64,000 nucleotides of DNA from Actinomadura nitritigenes (lineage in GTDB: Bacteria; Actinomycetota; Actinomycetes; Streptosporangiales; Streptosporangiaceae): the NCBI RefSeq assembly GCF_017573545.1, contig NZ_JAGEOK010000040.1, positions 21,970 to 85,969 on the forward strand. Reading direction: 5' to 3'. Positions within the stretch are counted from its first letter, which is position 1; every line of letters starts with the position of its first letter. Under the pieces are notes generated by a model. It saw only the letters and a program-made list of their open reading frames with translations. It was not told where the DNA came from and did no database searches. This document shows positions 60,701 to 64,000 of this stretch, one piece after another. The position numbers and the translations under genes are program-made.

Positions 60701-61722
60701 CGGAGTTCCGCCTCACCATCCGCGACCTGTTCGGGACGAAGCTGGAGCTCAAGCTCGGCGACCCGTACGAGTCGGAGATGGACCGCAAGCTCGCCGCGAA
60801 CGTCCCCGAGGGCCGGCCCGGCCGCGGCATCACCCGCGAGGGCCTGCACTTCCTCGCCGCCCTGCCCCGCGCCGACGGCCGCGCCTCCTCCGAGGACCTC
60901 GCCGACGGCGTCAAGCAGCTCGTGCAGGCCGTCCAGTCCGGCTGGCAGGGCCGCCCGCCCGCGCCGCAGGTCCGGATGCTGCCGGACGTGCTGCCGCTGG
61001 CGTCGCTGCCGCAGGTGTCCGAGACCGGCAAGCGCATCCCGATCGGCATCGACGAGGACACGCTGTCGCCCGTCCTGCTGGACTTCGAGAACGACCCGCA
61101 CTTCGTCGTCGTCGGCGACAACGAGTGCGGCAAGTCGAACCTGCTGCGCGTCGTCGTCGACGCCGTCAAGGCGCGGTACACCCCCGACGAGGCCCGCATC
61201 ATCATGCTCGACTACCGGCGCGCCCTGCTGGACTCCGCCGAGAGCGACCAGGTCATCGGGTACGCGGCGTCCTCGACGGCCGCGGCCGGGCTGATGAAGG
61301 ACGTCAACGGCGCCCTCGTCAACCGGCTCCCCCCGTCCGACCTGACGCCCGAGCAGCTGCGGAACCGGTCCTGGTGGAGCGGGTCGGAGCTGTTCCTCAT
61401 CGTGGACGACTACGACCTCGTCGCCACCCCGTCCGGCAACCCGCTCGCGCAGGTCGCCGAGCTGCTGCCGCAGGCCCGCGACATCGGCATGCACCTGGTC
61501 CTCGCCCGCACCATGGGCGGCGCGGGCCGCGCCATGTTCGACCCGGTCATGCAGCGGCTGAAGGACATGGCCACGCCAGCGCTGGTCATGTCCGGCAACA
61601 AGGACGAGGGCAACCTGTTCGACGTCCGCCCCGGCCCGCTGCCCGTCGGCCGCGGCACCCACTCCGACCGCCGCGCCGGCAAGCGCCTCATCCAGACCGC
61701 CTTCCACGGCGAAGCGCCGTAA
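57742..61722 (+). CDS. eccC: T7SS FtsK/SpoIIIE-type ATPase EccC (EccCa-EccCb fused)
   Basis: 1326 residues. Two membrane helices near the N-terminus (about 45-90) are followed by a DUF-type ATPase-like region and three FtsK ATPase domains with P-loops GATGSGKSE (about 482), GAPQAGKST (about 839) and GDNECGKSN (about 1125). Walker B-type segments are FVLVDFKGG and LFVVLDEFSEL in the first, YCLDFGGG in the second and LIVDDYD in the third. EccC recognises WXG100 signals and drives export. The single-chain form is usual outside ESX-1. GTG 57742 follows GGAGGG; the upstream in-frame extension is not EccC-like. A strong hairpin terminates the gene. Confidence 0.96.
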   Translation: MSTILVKRKERRKPPPAPKGELLLESPPEIPEMQSGGMQAVLTYLPMAVMPVMMGLMFLGGGTKSPMMMISSGGMALAMGGMMIGQLGRGSGERKFKLNGARRDYFRYLSQVRRRVRRAAEQQRESLEWNSPAPDSLWSLVMSARIWERRPSDPDFGNVRVGAGPQKLAVQLIPPETRPIEDLEPMTAGALRRFVRAHSTVPNLPVAVSLPSFARILPMGDLDAVRGMVRAMIAQLTAFHSPDDMRVSVCASADTMPHWDWVKWLPHAMHPTLTDAAGPVRLMATSLSELERMFGTEVKDRARFTPGLSQNDLPYHVVIVDGGAVTPDSQIGSDGIEGVCVIDLSGHVAPTADNTMLRLRVAADKMAMLRRDRTGKDVASSLGRPDQYSYVQADGLARQLAPLRASAAAGAELDALSAATTLTTLLGVPDPTRIDPGQAWQPRAPRNRLRVPIGLDADGRPIELDIKEAAQGGYGPHGLCIGATGSGKSELLRTLVLGLAMTHSSEVLNFVLVDFKGGATFLGMDGLQHVSAIITNLEDELPLVDRMYDALHGEMVRRQEWLRQAGNYASLRDYEKAREQGAALKPMPTLFVVLDEFSELLSAKPDFAELFVMIGRLGRSLGVHLLLASQRLEEGKLRGLDTHLSYRIGLRTFSAMESRVVLGSPDAYELPQAPGNGYLKIGTESLTRFRAAYVSGAYRPDEESAAQNGRQGPRQLAQIVPFTPAYVQPRMQEQPQQHQDGKEDDGPQISLFDLVVKQLAGHGPPPHQIWLPPLEDPSTLDQVLPNLQHTPEFGFTTAGWDGRGRLHAFAGIVDKPFDQRRDPMWLDLSGAAGHVGVAGAPQAGKSTLLRTLITSLALMHTPQEVQFYCLDFGGGSLAPLADLPHVGGVASRLDPDRVRRTVAEVSGLLESRERFFTERGIDSIATYRRLRATGQIPGDGFGDVFLVVDNWLTVRQEFEAVEATITDLAARGLGYGIHVVAATNKWSEFRLTIRDLFGTKLELKLGDPYESEMDRKLAANVPEGRPGRGITREGLHFLAALPRADGRASSEDLADGVKQLVQAVQSGWQGRPPAPQVRMLPDVLPLASLPQVSETGKRIPIGIDEDTLSPVLLDFENDPHFVVVGDNECGKSNLLRVVVDAVKARYTPDEARIIMLDYRRALLDSAESDQVIGYAASSTAAAGLMKDVNGALVNRLPPSDLTPEQLRNRSWWSGSELFLIVDDYDLVATPSGNPLAQVAELLPQARDIGMHLVLARTMGGAGRAMFDPVMQRLKDMATPALVMSGNKDEGNLFDVRPGPLPVGRGTHSDRRAGKRLIQTAFHGEAP

Positions 61723-61733
61723 CGGGCACATCC

Positions 61734-61767
61734 GAAGAGCCCCGGGCCGCCGCGCCCGGGGCTCTTC
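61734..61767 (+). terminator. Strong hairpin terminator after eccC
   Basis: A perfect 14-bp stem, GAAGAGCCCCGGGC (61734-61747) with its complement at 61754-61767 and a 6-nt loop, begins 12 nt after the eccC stop. There is no long U-tract, as is common in actinobacteria. Confidence 0.85.
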
Positions 61768-61819
61768 GCGTTCCCGCCGCGCTCGACTTCATATTCGCTC
61801 GAGGTCGCGGCATGGCCGC

Positions 61820-62430
61820 ATGCCCGCCGACCTCATCGCCGCGCTCGACGCAGCCCCCGCCGCGACCCGGCTACGCGCGTGCACCTACCACCTGCTCCGC
61901 ACCGCGCCCGGCGCGTTCGTCGCCGACATCGGCTGCGGCACCGGACGCGCCATCGCCGAACTCACCGCCCGCGGCGTCCGCACCACCGGAGTGGACCTCG
62001 ACGAGGAGATGATCGCCGCGGCGCGCACCCGCCACCCCGACGCCGACCTCCGCGTCACCGACGCCCGCGCCTCCCGTTCGCGCGACGGCGAACTCACCGG
62101 CTGCCGGGCCGACAAGGTCCTCCACGACCTGCCCGTCCCCGCCCACCTGCTCACCGAGGCCCACCGCGTCCTCGCCCCCGGCGGACGCATCATGCTCTGT
62201 GGCCAGGACTGGACACCCTCGTCGTCGACTCCGCGTTCCCCGACGTCACCCGCACACCCGTCCACGCCCGCCCACGCGAGCCCGCAGAGCCATTCCAGAG
62301 CAGCCGCCGCATCCCCCAGCTCCAACGGCTCTCCGGCAACAATGCCTTCGGCTATCTCCTCCTCCCAGCCGTGCTCCTCAAGGCCGTGCTCTCCAGACGG
62401 CGGTCTCCCGGTGTTCTGCAAGACCGATAA
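61820..62430 (+). pseudogene. SAM-dependent methyltransferase remnant
   Basis: Residues from ATG 61820 give a class I methyltransferase start: VADIGCGTGRAIAELTARG (motif I), VDLDEEMIAAA (motif II) and APGGRIMLCGQDW (motif III region). The frame then breaks near 62210. Adding one base (GACTGG-G-ACACC) gives the family-like continuation DTLVVDSAFPDVTRT, after which the sequence no longer resembles a methyltransferase and ends at TAA 62430 following a hydrophobic stretch (FGYLLLPAVLLKAVLS). It looks like a decayed, possibly recombined gene between the eccC terminator and a repeat element. Confidence 0.6.
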
Positions 62431-62831
62431 CGGAGAAAGGGTGTTCGGGTGGTGGGGTGGCGCTGGCGTACGGGGCCGCCCCTCCAAAGTCAAGGGCGCC
62501 TTCGGCGTCGCTTCGCGATGGACTTCGTCCACCCTTGACTTTGGAGCCTCTGCGGCCCCTGAGGCAGCGTTAGGGGCAGGCTCCGCCTGCCCCGCCCCGG
62601 GTCGCGCCACCCCACCACCCCCTTCCGTCACTTCATTCGTGAAGTCGTCAGAGACGATGGGGGTCGAGGGGAGTCGATGAGATAGGCCGTCGCTGCGGAG
62701 CGGCGATTGACCACGAGCAGATCTCTGTCGCTGCCGCCGCCCAGGCGTAGCCGGAGCCCTGGTGGCCGGGCGCATGTCGACCTACCCGGCTGGCCATATG
62801 GCCGCCGGGTCGGTCGCAAGAAAGAAGAGAG
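62431..62831. other. Non-coding interval holding the inverted-repeat element
   Basis: 400 bp without a supported gene. The left half is the nested inverted repeat described separately. The right half (62650-62831) has no clear signal beyond a small CTTCATTCGTGAAG hairpin at about 62631-62644. Confidence 0.6.
62447..62620. repeat. Nested inverted-repeat element (about 174 bp)
   Basis: Outer arms GGGTGGTGGGGTGGCGC (62447-62463) and its exact complement (62604-62620) enclose inner arms CTCCAAAGTCAAGGG (62482-62496) and its complement (62532-62546). A further hairpin, GGGGCAGG-CTCCG-CCTGCCCC, lies at 62573-62593. The sequence between shows no coding character. It resembles a palindromic interspersed or MITE-like element. 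Confidence 0.8.
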
Positions 62832-64000
62832 TTATGCGGCCCAGTCGAGGGCGGGGTCGTCGGGTGGGCCGATGTCGCCCGGTGGCCCGGCCCCGGTCGC
62901 GGATCCTCTGGCGTCGGCTGGTGGCAGCAGCCGGTAGATGTACCGCCCGTCGTGATCCTTGCCGATCTGGATCTGGTCGGGGTTGGTGTGCTTGAACCGG
63001 TTGTGCCACCCACAGGTCAGAGCGAGCTGATCGATGTCGGTCGGCGACCGCCCGAGCGCCCATCCGTGGACATGGTCCACTTCGCACAGCGTCCCGGGCA
63101 CCTCGCATCCCCGCACCGCGCAGGACGGGTAGAGCGTCTCCAGCACCTGCCGCTGCGCTGCCGAAGCGAACCGCTCCCGATATCCCAGGTACAGCGGGGT
63201 GTTCCCACGCCCGAGCAGCAGGGGCGACACCCCGGCGGCCAAGGCGATGCGGCGCGCCTGCGCGGCGGGGATCGGGGTGCCGTCGGTGAGGCGGGCGGGG
63301 GCGTTGCCTCCGGTGAGGGTATCCAGGTCGCAGATCACGGTGACCTTGGAAGCCTTGTGCCCGCCCGACAGCACGCTCGACAGGGCGGCTGCGGTGCGTT
63401 CGGGGAGGTCACGGCGGTCATCAGGCCCGGCCGGCTTGGCCAGCGGCGCCAGGGTGCCGTCCCAGATCGCGGCGTCCTCGGGGTTCAGCCACCCCTTCAC
63501 ATACCGGCCGCCGTCCAGCGAACGCGTGGTCGTGAGCCACGATCTGTCGTAACCGCGTTTGGTGTCCTCATCGGGGGCGTCTTCGGTGTCGTCGCGGTCG
63601 GCGATGAGGTCGCGGATGCGGCGCCCGAACGCGGCGACCTTCCCCGCGGAGAAGCCCTGGTCGACGAAGCCGAGCAGGGTCGCCTCCGCCTTGGCACAGT
63701 CGATGTCGTCCAGGCGGGAGACCGAGTCGGCGACGGTGACGGCGTAGCCGTAGGACAGGTCTCCGGAGGCGAGCTGCTCGACCACCTGCGGGAGGCGACG
63801 CCGCTGCCGGGCAAGGGTGAGGCGCTCCTTCACCCGGTTGTCGCGCATGCCGAGCCGGGACCGCAGCCATGCTTGGGTGGAGGGATATCCCCACCGGGCC
63901 TGCTCTTTCGTGGCGTCGACTCGGCCGATGAAACCGGCGAGCGCGCTTTCCTGCATATCGGACGCGGCCACGAGGGTTTCAGTCAGTTCCAGGCACGCGG
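62832..64000 (-). CDS. DUF222/HNH endonuclease domain protein (13E12 family), N-terminus beyond window
   Basis: The frame is open to the right edge (ELTETLVAASDMQESALAGFIGRVDATK reads through 64000), so the true start lies outside. About 389 residues are visible. The first ~300 match the DUF222 helical region (YPSTQAWLRSRLGMRD, TLARQRRRLPQVVEQLASGDLSYGYA). The C-terminal part is an HNH nuclease: CAVRGCEVPGTLCEVDHVHGWALGRSPTDIDQLALTCGWHNRFKH, with the Cys pairs and the DH...N...H residues. These are abundant actinobacterial genes, often associated with mobile or repeated sequence; function is not established. Confidence 0.88.
   Translation of the reverse strand, partial: ACLELTETLVAASDMQESALAGFIGRVDATKEQARWGYPSTQAWLRSRLGMRDNRVKERLTLARQRRRLPQVVEQLASGDLSYGYAVTVADSVSRLDDIDCAKAEATLLGFVDQGFSAGKVAAFGRRIRDLIADRDDTEDAPDEDTKRGYDRSWLTTTRSLDGGRYVKGWLNPEDAAIWDGTLAPLAKPAGPDDRRDLPERTAAALSSVLSGGHKASKVTVICDLDTLTGGNAPARLTDGTPIPAAQARRIALAAGVSPLLLGRGNTPLYLGYRERFASAAQRQVLETLYPSCAVRGCEVPGTLCEVDHVHGWALGRSPTDIDQLALTCGWHNRFKHTNPDQIQIGKDHDGRYIYRLLPPADARGSATGAGPPGDIGPPDDPALDWAA

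Noticed and set aside
62832..64000. HNH protein considered as a further toxin or a CRISPR/anti-phage nuclease
   Set aside because: The DUF222-HNH layout is that of the very common actinobacterial 13E12 family, and no toxin export domain or defence partner is adjacent.
1..64000. tRNA and rRNA genes
   Set aside because: I found no stretch with a convincing cloverleaf or conserved rRNA sequence on reading, though short tRNAs would need a covariance search to exclude fully.

Overview
The window is about 70% or more G+C with dense, strongly codon-biased genes. It carries galactofuran biosynthesis genes, a type VII (ESX) secretion system and a DUF222/HNH '13E12' gene. Together these point to a high-GC actinomycete. 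A Thermomonosporaceae/Actinomadura-like host is my best guess, from general gene content only.

Left part (1-22.4 kb), envelope glycan region. On the minus strand lies glf - glfT2-like - wzm - wzt - HAD protein, a set resembling the mycobacterial galactan synthesis and export genes. Divergently on the plus strand are two sulfotransferase-like proteins, a GlfT1-like GT2 enzyme and a GT39-type membrane glycosyltransferase. Next come a GH43 glycosidase lipoprotein, a sulfatase lipoprotein, a membrane-anchored esterase, a large membrane-anchored beta-propeller, a GT2 enzyme and an LCP (LytR-CpsA-Psr) ligase. The wzm gene is broken by one extra base in a 7-nt homopolymer.

Middle (22.5-30 kb), T7SS-accessory and conserved actinobacterial genes: two proteins that look like the two halves of DUF6177, a TIM-barrel glycosidase-like protein, a DUF1266 membrane protein, a MinD-like ATPase with a long Gln/Ala/Pro-rich leader, and a single-pass membrane protein.

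Toxin operon (30-46.7 kb). A sigma70-like promoter precedes a YbaB/EspL-like protein, a WXG100-like protein and a 3578-residue polymorphic toxin. The giant has a WXG100-like export domain followed by five recognisable enzyme-like domains separated by low-complexity linkers: an HEFGH zincin, an Endonuclease_NS_2-like nuclease, a RelA/SpoT nucleotide-synthetase-like domain, a caspase/C80-like cysteine protease and a C-terminal R-S-E ADP-ribosyltransferase. Five downstream genes look like an immunity cassette, with internally duplicated proteins, YezG-like domains and two proteins carrying TNT-like domains that lack the expected catalytic residues. Four of these five overlap by ATGA.

Right part (46.7-64 kb): a lower-GC accessory patch with two frame-disrupted genes and a glycine-zipper peptide, then the T7SS core. 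The core has mycP, two secreted-substrate-like proteins, two WXG100 proteins, eccB and eccD on the minus strand, with eccC divergent on the plus strand. A CRP-like palindrome and a sigma70-like promoter precede the WXG100 genes. The window ends with a strong terminator, a decayed methyltransferase, a nested inverted-repeat element and a partial DUF222/HNH gene. The simplest reading is that the ESX machine secretes the WXG100 proteins and probably the giant effector. I saw no tRNA, rRNA or CRISPR array.
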